A DNA stretch of 64,000 nt from NCBI GenBank assembly GCA_902582405.1, contig CACHSA010000002.1, positions 62,001-126,000 of the forward strand, read 5' to 3'. Under the pieces are notes generated by a model. The model did no database searches, was not told where the DNA came from, and saw only the letters and a program-made list of their open reading frames with translations. Shown here in pieces: positions 8,553 to 16,147 of this stretch. This DNA is from an uncultured Bacteroidota bacterium. GTDB lineage: Bacteria; Bacteroidota; Bacteroidia; Flavobacteriales; Flavobacteriaceae. Made by a program: the position numbers and the translations under genes. Numbering within the stretch: the stretch's first letter is position 1; every line of letters starts with the position of its first letter.

Positions 8553-10154
8553 CTAGTATAGAAAAGGAAAACTTAAACTAAAAATTAAGATTATGAAAAA
8601 GTATAAAATTAGTTTTAATATATCTTTCACGTCTGCATAATATTCAACTTTTAAATTTTGAGTCTTTCTACCGTCTATGAAATAACTGGCTAATAAACCG
8701 ATTGTAAATGTTGTGGTAAAACCAATTGCATTCCACCAAAACCAAAAAATATCTGGTACACTTAGCCATAAGAAAATATTTAGAAAAACTCCAGCTAAAA
8801 TTCCAATATTAGCTCCTTTCGAATGAGTCTTTTTGGTCATTATAGCTAAAACAAAAGTTCCTATAATTGGACCATAAAAAACTGAACCTATTTTATTGAT
8901 AACCTCAATTACTGTACCTTCAATCTTGCCTGTAAATAAAGCAATAAAGAGACACAATAGCCCCCAAAACATCGATACAATTCGTGAAAGATTAATATAT
9001 TTTTTGTCAGAAATATTACTGTTAAACCTTTTGACAATGTCCTCCATAGTTACTGCCGATAGTGAGTTAATTGTTGAACTTAAAGAAGACATTGCGGCTG
9101 ACATGATTGCAACAATTAAAATACCTATAATTCCAGAGGGCAGATAGTGTATAATAAAAACCGGAACCATTAGGTCAGCTTTTTTGCCCTCAAGGAAATT
9201 TATATTTGAGGAATAAACCGAAGCAATCATTTCTTGAAAAGAATTGTCTTGATAAAAAAGTGTACCAAGCACCAGCCCCATAATACAGTACGTTAATGTA
9301 ATAGGAAATCTAAAAATTGCATTTGCAAACAAAAGCTTTTTTATGGTACCCATATTTTTTGAGGACAATAATCTTTGTGATTGTGTTTGATCTGTTCCAT
9401 AATATGATGCATATAGAAAAAATCCGCCAATTAACATTGGCCAAAATCCAAATTCATCGTTTTTAGAACTATTACTAAACCCTAACTTTTCAAAATTTAC
9501 TACTTGTAATCTGTCCTTATCAACAAGTTCAATGAATTTTTCTATCCCACCTAACTCATTTAATCCAAAAAATAGGCAAATAATAATTCCTAAAAATAAG
9601 ATAATCATCTGAATTACATCACCCCATATAACAGCTTTCATCCCTCCTTGAAATGAATATATTAGTGTAATTATACCAATTAAAAGGATTGATAACCAAT
9701 AATCAATGCCCACTGTAGCTTGTAAAATAAGAGCCATAGTGTAAATCATTACCCCAGTTGCTACAGATCTGCTTATTTGAAAAACAAAACTTATCAATAA
9801 TCTTGAAGATGCATCAAACCTGTTTTCTAGATATTCATAAACGCTAACAACCCCAGATTTATATAAAGTTGGAACGATTGCTATCATCAAAAATGCCATA
9901 GCGAGGGGTACCCCAAATTCGAATGTCAGCCACTGCATTCCTCCACCAATTTTTAATCCCACAAAAGCTGGAGCTGAAATAAAGCTGATGGCAGAAAGTT
10001 GAGTGGCCATAGTTGATAATGTAAGAGGTCCCCAGCCTACAGATCTACCACCTAAAAAATAATCCTTGGAACTTTTATTTTCTTTAAAGATGAATCCAAT
10101 TGCTAAAAATATAGTTAGATACAAGAAAATAATTACATAATCAATAAGTGTCAT
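8553..10154 (-). CDS. Sodium:solute symporter (SSS family)
   Basis: 533 residues with about 13-14 membrane segments. Family features include the N-terminal SKDYFLGGRSVGWGPLTLSTMATQLSAISF and GGMKAVIWGDVIQ in the middle helix. The start of TM8, MSAAMSSLSSTINSLSAVTMEDI, carries the Na+-site Ser pair. The gene starts 12 bases after the stop of the glucosylglycerate hydrolase-like gene, so it is probably cotranscribed. Import of that enzyme's substrate is a reasonable inference. It is longer at its C-terminus than the second SSS gene in the window (50972-52513) and is not a close paralogue. Confidence 0.87.
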   Translation of the reverse strand: MTLIDYVIIFLYLTIFLAIGFIFKENKSSKDYFLGGRSVGWGPLTLSTMATQLSAISFISAPAFVGLKIGGGMQWLTFEFGVPLAMAFLMIAIVPTLYKSGVVSVYEYLENRFDASSRLLISFVFQISRSVATGVMIYTMALILQATVGIDYWLSILLIGIITLIYSFQGGMKAVIWGDVIQMIILFLGIIICLFFGLNELGGIEKFIELVDKDRLQVVNFEKLGFSNSSKNDEFGFWPMLIGGFFLYASYYGTDQTQSQRLLSSKNMGTIKKLLFANAIFRFPITLTYCIMGLVLGTLFYQDNSFQEMIASVYSSNINFLEGKKADLMVPVFIIHYLPSGIIGILIVAIMSAAMSSLSSTINSLSAVTMEDIVKRFNSNISDKKYINLSRIVSMFWGLLCLFIALFTGKIEGTVIEVINKIGSVFYGPIIGTFVLAIMTKKTHSKGANIGILAGVFLNIFLWLSVPDIFWFWWNAIGFTTTFTIGLLASYFIDGRKTQNLKVEYYADVKDILKLILYFFIILIFSLSFPFLY

Positions 10155-10166
10155 TTTTATAAAAAT

Positions 10167-11492
10167 TTAGTTGTTAGTCCCCCTCTTAAAAAAATCTAAA
10201 TAAAGCGCAGCAGTCCATGAAAAGTTATTGCTCCCACATGCCCTTTTTTTATTTTTATCGTTTTTGTTTGTTGGGTCAAAATACTCATAAAACCCCTCAT
10301 TCTCAATCAAATCTATTGAATCTTTTTTTATTCTTTTAGATATATCAACAAGTCCGTATTCGTTGAACCCATGAAACAATATCCAATTTAAATTTAACCA
10401 AACTGGTCCTCTCCAATATTTTTTAGGACTAAAGCTTTCACTTGAGGGATCAAAAGAGGCACATATATATTTATCTTCTACACTAAATTTTTTGTTAAAT
10501 GTTTTTTTTAGTTGGTTAGAAATTCTTTCATCTGGAGCCCCACAAAACAATGGGGAAAAAGATGAAGATGAGATCCCTTTTAATTTTTTGCTATTTCTTA
10601 AATCATAATAAACATATGCTCCAAGTTCTGTATCATATAATTTTTTATTCAGTGAATTTATTCCGAGGTTCTTTTTATTTTCTAAAAATTCAATTTTCTT
10701 TTCTTCTCCTCCAATAATTGAATATAAATTAATTAGCGACTGATTTGATTTTAAAAGGATTGAATTAAATAGTGGATCTAGAACTAAAAATGGAGAAAAA
10801 TCAGCAATTTTTTTGTCTTCATATTTGTATTTTTTTGCTATCTCAAGAAGATGGATATAATGATCATATTCCCTTTTAGTTGGGCGTTGTGTGGAATCAA
10901 CGTGATTTGTATCTTTTCTTTCAAATTTATAATCTGGAGGATTCATGGTCTTCCAAATACTATCCCACAAAGGAGAGTTATCTGTACCAGATTCCCAGTT
11001 ATGATATATGTAGACAAGACCTTCGTTGTTTACATCTCTATTTTCGTAAAAGTAAACATGATTAAAATACACCTTATCAATTTGAGTTTTTATAAATTTT
11101 AGAAAATCTTTTTTATCATCTACAATTTGGTAAATCTTTTCTAAAACAAATCCAAAAACAGGTGGTTGAGTAATTCCAGAAGTTTTAAATTTTTTTGAGG
11201 AAAATTTACTAAGCTCCGATTGAAAGAAATCTGGGCCTGGAAAATATGTGTCTGCTTTGGTATGAAAAACAATATGAGGTATAAACCCGTTCCCCCATTG
11301 AGCGTTAAGTATATTGTTTATTTCACTTTTGGCTTTTTCAATATCAAAATGGGCAAACCCTAGAGCTATAAATCCAGAGTCCCACATCCATTGAAATGGA
11401 TAAAGTTTTTCAGTTGGAATTGTAAATCCACCCTTTTGATGATTATTAAGAAGTACTTTTTTAGCTCTTTCAATTAAAATATTACTTATCAT
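10167..11492 (-). CDS. GH63-type glucosylglycerate/mannosylglycerate hydrolase-like protein
   Basis: 441 residues, (alpha/alpha)6-barrel type, no signal peptide, so cytoplasmic. The motifs fit the small GH63 branch that cleaves glucosylglycerate or mannosylglycerate. They are YPFQWMWDSGF (Y31, W37), Y83, SGITQPP (Q109), ESGTDNSP (D171, candidate general acid), STQRPTKREYDHY (R203), KYWRGPVW (Y359, W360, W365) and FYEYFDP (E403, candidate base). Their order and spacing agree closely with the substrate-contact and catalytic residues I recall for the mycobacterial enzyme. Products would be glucose or mannose plus D-glycerate. The partner is the SSS symporter 12 bases downstream. Trehalase-like or other alpha-glucosidase activity remains possible. 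Confidence 0.75.
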   Translation of the reverse strand: MISNILIERAKKVLLNNHQKGGFTIPTEKLYPFQWMWDSGFIALGFAHFDIEKAKSEINNILNAQWGNGFIPHIVFHTKADTYFPGPDFFQSELSKFSSKKFKTSGITQPPVFGFVLEKIYQIVDDKKDFLKFIKTQIDKVYFNHVYFYENRDVNNEGLVYIYHNWESGTDNSPLWDSIWKTMNPPDYKFERKDTNHVDSTQRPTKREYDHYIHLLEIAKKYKYEDKKIADFSPFLVLDPLFNSILLKSNQSLINLYSIIGGEEKKIEFLENKKNLGINSLNKKLYDTELGAYVYYDLRNSKKLKGISSSSFSPLFCGAPDERISNQLKKTFNKKFSVEDKYICASFDPSSESFSPKKYWRGPVWLNLNWILFHGFNEYGLVDISKRIKKDSIDLIENEGFYEYFDPTNKNDKNKKRACGSNNFSWTAALYLDFFKRGTNN

Positions 11493-11592
11493 AAAATCAC
11501 TTAAAAGAATATATTACAATATAATAGTTTTATGTATATATGCTTATTGAATTACTTATCTAATCATAAAATTCAAAATGTAAAAAAACCTT

Positions 11593-13848
11593 TTAATTGT
11601 ATTTTTTTAATAATTCTAATTGATATTTGATGATGGTATCTTTTGGAAGTCCATGTCCAATGTTTTCTAGAATTACAATTTTTTTGTCCTTTACTGGAGT
11701 CCCAATAAGTTTATTCCAAGGTTTAAAAGACTTTTCATGATCAAAAACTCCGTCTGACTTTCCGACGATGTGAAGGACAGGAATCTTTATCCTTCTTAAA
11801 TATATGTGTGGTTCAATTTCTTTTTTACTTTTTTGAAGCATGAGACCCCCCACGAAGATTGCAGCACTTTTGACCCTATCTTCAATAGCAAGTAAGTAAT
11901 TAGAAGAAACAGATCCCCAACTATATCCTTGATATGAAAGCTTAGATATATCAAATTCCTTCCTTGATTCAATGTAATCTATGACTCTCTTGAAGTCCTT
12001 ACCTATTTTTAATATGGATTGCTTGTACTCCTCAGATTTATTTGGCCACCAAGAATCTATAGTTCTTTTTCTAGATAAAGTTGAGTGATAGACTGGCAAA
12101 ATAACTGCGTATCCTTCATCAAGTAAAAATTTATTATCTCTAATAGAATATTTCTTGAGCCAATTTGTTGTTTTATCAAATAATGCTCCGGCGCTTGGAT
12201 GGTCAATTATTGGTTTTAAATAGTCCTTAAATTTTAAAGAATAGATGATAAATCCAAAAAGTTTTTCATCACTTTTATATGGAGTATCCATTTCAAATCT
12301 CTCCATCTTATAACCCTTTTCAGGAGTCTGTATATCCTCTAAAAGAACTTCCATAGGATAATCCTCGAAATCAAATTGAGATTTATAATACTGAAAAATT
12401 TCATCGCTGACATTTTCTTCTTTATCGAAATCGCGAATATAATTTTTATCATATTTTATAGTGATTTTGTCTTGTTTTCTATCTTTTTCTGAAAATGACT
12501 TTACTAGTCTAAATCCATTTTCGGCTGTCCTTGCAAATGGTGAAAGGCTATAGTAACTACTAAAAGAGTAGGTCGGTTCATTATATGAACCACCAAGTGC
12601 AGAGTAATTAAAATCTGAATCAGGATTTGTTACCCATTCCCTTACATTCCCCGCTATATTTGGCAGTAATTTAAGAGAATCTGGTTCATAAAATACATCA
12701 ACAAGTTTATCTGAATTTAGATTGACTTTTTCCAAATTAGGTAATTTTCCTATATTGAAACCGTGCAAGTTTGCTGCATGTAGCCACTGAAATACATTTG
12801 GCAGTTTTAGGCCCTTAAACCTTGCAAATGCACTAGCTTCAAACCATGAAATATTTGAAACAGGGTAGTTTTCTTCTCCTTTTGGATATTGCCCGTAACG
12901 CCAGTTGCCAGGACCAAATTTTCCAAATTTGTCGGTAAATCTGCCAATCGTATTCTTGTAAGTGTATTCTTTCCCCTTAATAACTATTGGGAAATCCCAA
13001 AATTCTGAATTCTCATAACCACCTTGATCCAAAAATTCTTTAAACTCAATATTTGATACTTCAAACCTTGAAATCCCAAAAGCATCCCAAGAAATGTTTC
13101 TCCCAAAAAATAATCCAGGGAAAACCATAGGTTGATTAACATTCGCACTTTTTAATATAAAATTTTCAGGCAATCTTTCTAAGTATGACAAATTAAACAT
13201 CCCTTTTTGTTCATCTTCTCCTATGTATTCAACATCTCCAGAGATTAATTTAAGATTAAAATCATTCTCTTGACCCAAAGCTGGTACATGTATACTATCC
13301 ATTGGTGCTATTCCAAGATAATTCCATGTTGAATCTCTACCATATTTGATATAAACATCAGTATTGGGCAAGTCACTGTCTACATTTACTACCCAAGAGG
13401 ACTTTTCTAAAAAATCATTTATGATTTTATTGTCGGGATATTCTTTTAGAAGTTCTTTAGAAGTTTTAAATACGTAATAAATATCACCTTTGTCATACGC
13501 ACTAGAAATTTTAGGAAGTAGATCATTAATTAAAATTTCTTCGAAATTAGATTTTCTAAAAAAGTAAATGAACAAGAAAAGGAGTAAAGAAGTGATGACA
13601 ACATTCGCAATCTTAATATAATTTCCTTTTTTTGGTTCCCCTACCTTAGATTTATCAGACTTATTTTTTTTAAAAAATAAAAAAAATAAGGACCCAAGAA
13701 AAGACAAAACAAGTAGAGCAAGTAGAAAATTAAAATATTTATTATCAATAGAATATTTCTTAAACAGCCAGTCTACCCCCTGAAGAATTGTAAATCCAAA
13801 GGCTAAAAAGGCTCCTGAGAATTGAAGAAATTTATTTGACCCTAACAA
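11593..13848 (-). CDS. Membrane-anchored SUMF1-like domain / alpha-beta hydrolase fusion
   Basis: 751 residues from a TTG start (an in-frame stop lies just upstream). Order: two or three membrane segments (about 10-115), a PEGA-like beta domain (about 150-185), a SUMF1/FGE-fold domain (about 245-455), then an alpha/beta hydrolase (about 500-750). SUMF1 marks are SNIEFKEFLDQGG, YPVSNISWFEASAFARFKG, GNVREWV and ENGFRLV. The hydrolase shows the nucleophile elbow GYSWGS, an acid in VGKSDGVFDH and the His in NIGHG. The SUMF1 domain lacks the paired Cys of true formylglycine-generating enzymes. Relatives carry an N-terminal protein kinase, absent here. It lies 100 bases upstream of the GH63 gene on the same strand. 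Confidence 0.75.
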   Translation of the reverse strand: MLGSNKFLQFSGAFLAFGFTILQGVDWLFKKYSIDNKYFNFLLALLVLSFLGSLFFLFFKKNKSDKSKVGEPKKGNYIKIANVVITSLLLFLFIYFFRKSNFEEILINDLLPKISSAYDKGDIYYVFKTSKELLKEYPDNKIINDFLEKSSWVVNVDSDLPNTDVYIKYGRDSTWNYLGIAPMDSIHVPALGQENDFNLKLISGDVEYIGEDEQKGMFNLSYLERLPENFILKSANVNQPMVFPGLFFGRNISWDAFGISRFEVSNIEFKEFLDQGGYENSEFWDFPIVIKGKEYTYKNTIGRFTDKFGKFGPGNWRYGQYPKGEENYPVSNISWFEASAFARFKGLKLPNVFQWLHAANLHGFNIGKLPNLEKVNLNSDKLVDVFYEPDSLKLLPNIAGNVREWVTNPDSDFNYSALGGSYNEPTYSFSSYYSLSPFARTAENGFRLVKSFSEKDRKQDKITIKYDKNYIRDFDKEENVSDEIFQYYKSQFDFEDYPMEVLLEDIQTPEKGYKMERFEMDTPYKSDEKLFGFIIYSLKFKDYLKPIIDHPSAGALFDKTTNWLKKYSIRDNKFLLDEGYAVILPVYHSTLSRKRTIDSWWPNKSEEYKQSILKIGKDFKRVIDYIESRKEFDISKLSYQGYSWGSVSSNYLLAIEDRVKSAAIFVGGLMLQKSKKEIEPHIYLRRIKIPVLHIVGKSDGVFDHEKSFKPWNKLIGTPVKDKKIVILENIGHGLPKDTIIKYQLELLKKYN

Positions 13849-13990
13849 ATCAGATTATGGTTTAATGGTTAACTAATATAAAAATTATTCTTAACCAATT
13901 CAATTTACGATTAAGATCATATTGAAGAAATTTTTTGCAGAAATAGTCAATAAGTAATTAAAAAAGATTAAAAATGGTAAAATATTAGAT

Positions 13991-14040
13991 AAAAATGATC
14001 AAAAATGATCAAAAATGATCAAAAATGATCAAAAATGATA
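13991..14040. repeat. Tandem decamer array AAAAATGATC (4 exact + 1 variant)
   Basis: Four exact copies of AAAAATGATC in a row (13991-14030) and a fifth ending GATA. Each junction creates the palindrome TGATCA, so four sites sit at exact 10-base spacing. Degenerate copies seem to precede it (AAAAAGATTAAAAATGG from about 13960). A5 tracts repeated every 10 bases predict strong intrinsic bending. Confidence 0.95.
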
Positions 14041-14073
14041 AAATTTTCAAAGTCGAGAAACACATGTAATATT

Positions 14074-14098
14074 TAAAAATCTTGAGATTAGATTTTTA
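14074..14098. other. Perfect 9-bp inverted repeat (hairpin or protein site)
   Basis: TAAAAATCT, a 7-base loop TGAGATT, then AGATTTTTA: a perfect 9-bp stem located between the two repeat arrays. It is AT-rich and has no T-tract placed as in a terminator, so a binding site or a cruciform is as likely as an RNA hairpin. Confidence 0.6.
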
Positions 14099-14100
14099 TC

Positions 14101-14114
14101 TGATTTTAAAATCA
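14101..14114. promoter_or_regulatory. 14-bp perfect palindrome TGATTTTAAAATCA
   Basis: A perfect palindrome whose ends, TGAT and ATCA, are the same half-sites that overlap to form TGATCA in the flanking arrays. It starts three bases after the 9-bp inverted repeat. It could be the operator form of the same recognition sequence; no regulator is identified. Confidence 0.4.
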
Positions 14115-14120
14115 ACAAAA

Positions 14121-14210
14121 AGTGATAAAAATGATCAAAAACAATCAAAAATGATCAAAAACAATCAAAAATGATCAAAATATGATCAAAAAAGATCGAG
14201 AAATGATCAA
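14121..14210. repeat. Second decamer array, alternating ATGATCAAAA / ACAATCAAAA
   Basis: From 14131 the units are ATGATCAAAA, ACAATCAAAA, ATGATCAAAA, ACAATCAAAA, ATGATCAAAA. They are followed by TATGATCAAA, AAAGATCGAG and AAATGATCAA. The alternation gives a 20-base higher-order unit on top of the 10-base period. Five TGATCA palindromes are present here, nine in the whole 215-base region. Confidence 0.93.
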
Positions 14211-14271
14211 TTTTTGAAATAAATTAAATTAAAATTCGAATATTAAAACGATGTCTTCACAATGTGAATAC

Positions 14272-14279
14272 TATATTTG
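14272..14279 (+). promoter_or_regulatory. -7 promoter element for the DUF6150-like/nnr unit
   Basis: TATATTTG, an exact Bacteroidota -7 match, 17 bases upstream of the ATG at 14297 and 60 bases after the last TGATCA. It overlaps codons of the track's GTG start (14264), which argues that translation begins at 14297. No clear TTG -33 box is visible. Confidence 0.5.
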
Positions 14280-14296
14280 ATGTTATATTTAAGTTC

Positions 14297-14626
14297 ATGA
14301 GAATACTTGTAGCAATTTTATGTTTTTCTCCACTTTGTTTGTTTTCACAGAAAATATTTTCAGTAAAATATCCCTCGCAAGCAGATATTAAAGTATTTGT
14401 AACCAGATACTCTTCTCAAGCAGACCTTAATGTATTTAAAGTTAAATATCAATCCCAGGCTATTAAAAACGAGGGTAAATGGTTTTTCGTAAAATACCAA
14501 TCTCAGGCAGACAAAAAAATTTACTTTGTAGACTATGCATCACAAAGTGATTTAAAAATATTTTTTACTAAATACTCTTCTCAAAGCGGCTGGAGAAATA
14601 AAGAAAAGGTTCATCTTCTGTATTAA
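14297..14626 (+). CDS. Secreted mini-protein with six 13-residue Y-x-SQ-A/S-D repeats (DUF6150-like)
   Basis: 109 residues from the ATG at 14297. A signal peptide (MRILVAILCFSPLCLFSQ) is followed by six repeats, KIFSVKYPSQADI, KVFVTRYSSQADL, NVFKVKYQSQA, KWFFVKYQSQADK, KIYFVDYASQSDL and KIFFTKYSSQSGW. Nearly the whole mature protein is repeat. Each unit reads as a beta-strand plus an SQxD turn, so a small beta-solenoid or stacked sheet is likely. I recall this pattern as family DUF6150 of Flavobacteriia, function unknown. It is followed 12 bases later by nnr and preceded by the TGATCA repeat region. The track's GTG start at 14264 would overlap the promoter. Confidence 0.78.
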   Translation: MRILVAILCFSPLCLFSQKIFSVKYPSQADIKVFVTRYSSQADLNVFKVKYQSQAIKNEGKWFFVKYQSQADKKIYFVDYASQSDLKIFFTKYSSQSGWRNKEKVHLLY

Positions 14627-14638
14627 AAATTAAATGCT

Positions 14639-16147
14639 ATGACTAAACTTTTAAGCTATTCTGAAATCAAAAAAATCGATAGCAAAACAACAGAAAATAA
14701 AAATATAACATCACTTGATTTAATGTCTGATGCAGTTCTAGCAGTCGAAAAGTGGATACTAAATAATTATAAAAAAAATCAAAAATTTTCAATTATTTGT
14801 GGAAATGGAAATAATGGAGCAGATGGAATCTTACTTTCCTGTAAATTGATGACGAAAAATTATAAAGTTCAGGTATACTATATGAATGAAGTTGGATCTC
14901 CTGAATTCAATCATCAATTCAAATATGCAAAAAGTATGGGAGTAAATTTGGAAAAAATAGATTTTGATAACTTAAGATTAATTGATTTTTCAGGTGTGAT
15001 TATTGACTGTATTTTTGGGGTAGGGCTTAACAGAGAAGTCACTGGCAAGTATTTAAAGCTTATAAATATTATTAATTCACTTAAAAAAAAAATAATTTCA
15101 ATTGACACTCCATCTGGTATTTCAGCAGATACATATTTCTCGTCAAATCATATCATCCCAGATATGGTTTTAACCTTTCATGCTCCAAAACTTACTTTTT
15201 TTTTCAGTGAATACTTAGACAAAATTAAAAATGTAGAAATCTTGGATATTGGTTTAGATAATTCTGAATACAAATGTATGGATGGAGTTGGTGAATTAAT
15301 TGATATAGACATGATTGCCAAAATATATAAGCCTAGGGAAAAAGTAGTACACAAAGGCAACTTTGGGCATGCCCTTTTATTTGCGGGGAGTGAGGGTAAA
15401 TATGGAGCCTCTATATTATGTGGGAAGTCTTTGTTTAGAAGTGGGGCTGGATTACTTACTTTTTTATGTGATGAAAAAACGAAAGAATTTATTTACAAAT
15501 CGCTCCCCGAGGCAATGACATCTGATATTATCATTAAAGACCAATATTCCATTAGTGCAGAAATAAAAAAATACAAAGTGATTGGAATTGGACCAGGTCT
15601 TGGAACCACGAAACAAGTAATTGAAAATTTTAAAAAGATAATTGGTGAAGTGCATTATCCAATTGTAGTTGATGCTGATGGTTTAAATATTTTATCAAAG
15701 GATAAAGATTTATTTGAAAAATTACCAAAAGAGTCTATTTTAACTCCTCATGTTGGAGAATTCAAAAGGTTTGCTGGAAACTTTGAAAACTCAAATGAAA
15801 AGATAATGCTGCAAAGAAGAATTAGTAAAAAATATGGATTAAATATTGTTTTAAAAGGTCCCTATACAACAATGACTGATTCAAAGGGGAATCTTTATAT
15901 AAATACATCTGGAAACTCTGGTCTGGCTACTGCAGGTTCAGGAGATGTTTTAACAGGTATTATAACAGGGCTTTTAGCTCAAAATTATACACCGTTCAAG
16001 GCAATGATTTCTGGAGTTTTCCTTCACGGTTTGTCAGCTGATATAGCTGTAAAAAAATCACATGTTAATTCTCTGATCGCATCTGATATAACTGAAAATT
16101 TGTCAAGTGCATTTAAGGCGTTAGAAAAAGTCATCACTTCAAATTAA
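14639..16147 (+). CDS. nnr: Bifunctional NAD(P)H-hydrate repair enzyme Nnr
   Basis: 502 residues, the usual fused length. The N-terminal YjeF epimerase domain (about 1-215) shows ICGNGNNGADGILLS. The C-terminal ribokinase-fold dehydratase domain (about 225-500) shows GIGPGLGT, VVDADGLNIL, LTPHVGEFKRF and ATAGSGDVLTGIITGLLAQ. It epimerises and dehydrates damaged NAD(P)HX back to NAD(P)H. It lies 12 bases after the DUF6150-like gene and probably shares its promoter. The 3' end overlaps the convergent Stealth gene by 14 bases, with no terminator between them. Confidence 0.93.
   Translation: MTKLLSYSEIKKIDSKTTENKNITSLDLMSDAVLAVEKWILNNYKKNQKFSIICGNGNNGADGILLSCKLMTKNYKVQVYYMNEVGSPEFNHQFKYAKSMGVNLEKIDFDNLRLIDFSGVIIDCIFGVGLNREVTGKYLKLINIINSLKKKIISIDTPSGISADTYFSSNHIIPDMVLTFHAPKLTFFFSEYLDKIKNVEILDIGLDNSEYKCMDGVGELIDIDMIAKIYKPREKVVHKGNFGHALLFAGSEGKYGASILCGKSLFRSGAGLLTFLCDEKTKEFIYKSLPEAMTSDIIIKDQYSISAEIKKYKVIGIGPGLGTTKQVIENFKKIIGEVHYPIVVDADGLNILSKDKDLFEKLPKESILTPHVGEFKRFAGNFENSNEKIMLQRRISKKYGLNIVLKGPYTTMTDSKGNLYINTSGNSGLATAGSGDVLTGIITGLLAQNYTPFKAMISGVFLHGLSADIAVKKSHVNSLIASDITENLSSAFKALEKVITSN

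Larger units (their letters stand above)
13849..14296. other. Gene-free divergent intergenic region with repeat arrays
   Basis: About 448 bases between the minus-strand hydrolase fusion and the DUF6150-like gene, the longest non-coding stretch in the window. It holds two TGATCA/A-tract repeat arrays, a hairpin and a 14-base palindrome between them (listed separately), and a -7 element at its right end. I find no convincing ORF or RNA gene. The GTG at 14264 used by the ORF track lies upstream of that -7 element and is unlikely to be the start. Confidence 0.8.

Noticed and set aside
11593-13848. True formylglycine-generating enzyme
   Set aside because: The domain lacks the catalytic Cys pair, and no sulfatase gene is in the window.
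13991-14210. CRISPR-like or minisatellite array
   Set aside because: Units are only 10 bases without spacers and no cas genes are present. It is not a CRISPR array.
14264-14296. GTG start for the DUF6150-like gene given in the ORF track
   Set aside because: The extension contains the TATATTTG -7 element and would put residues before a complete signal peptide; ATG at 14297 fits better.
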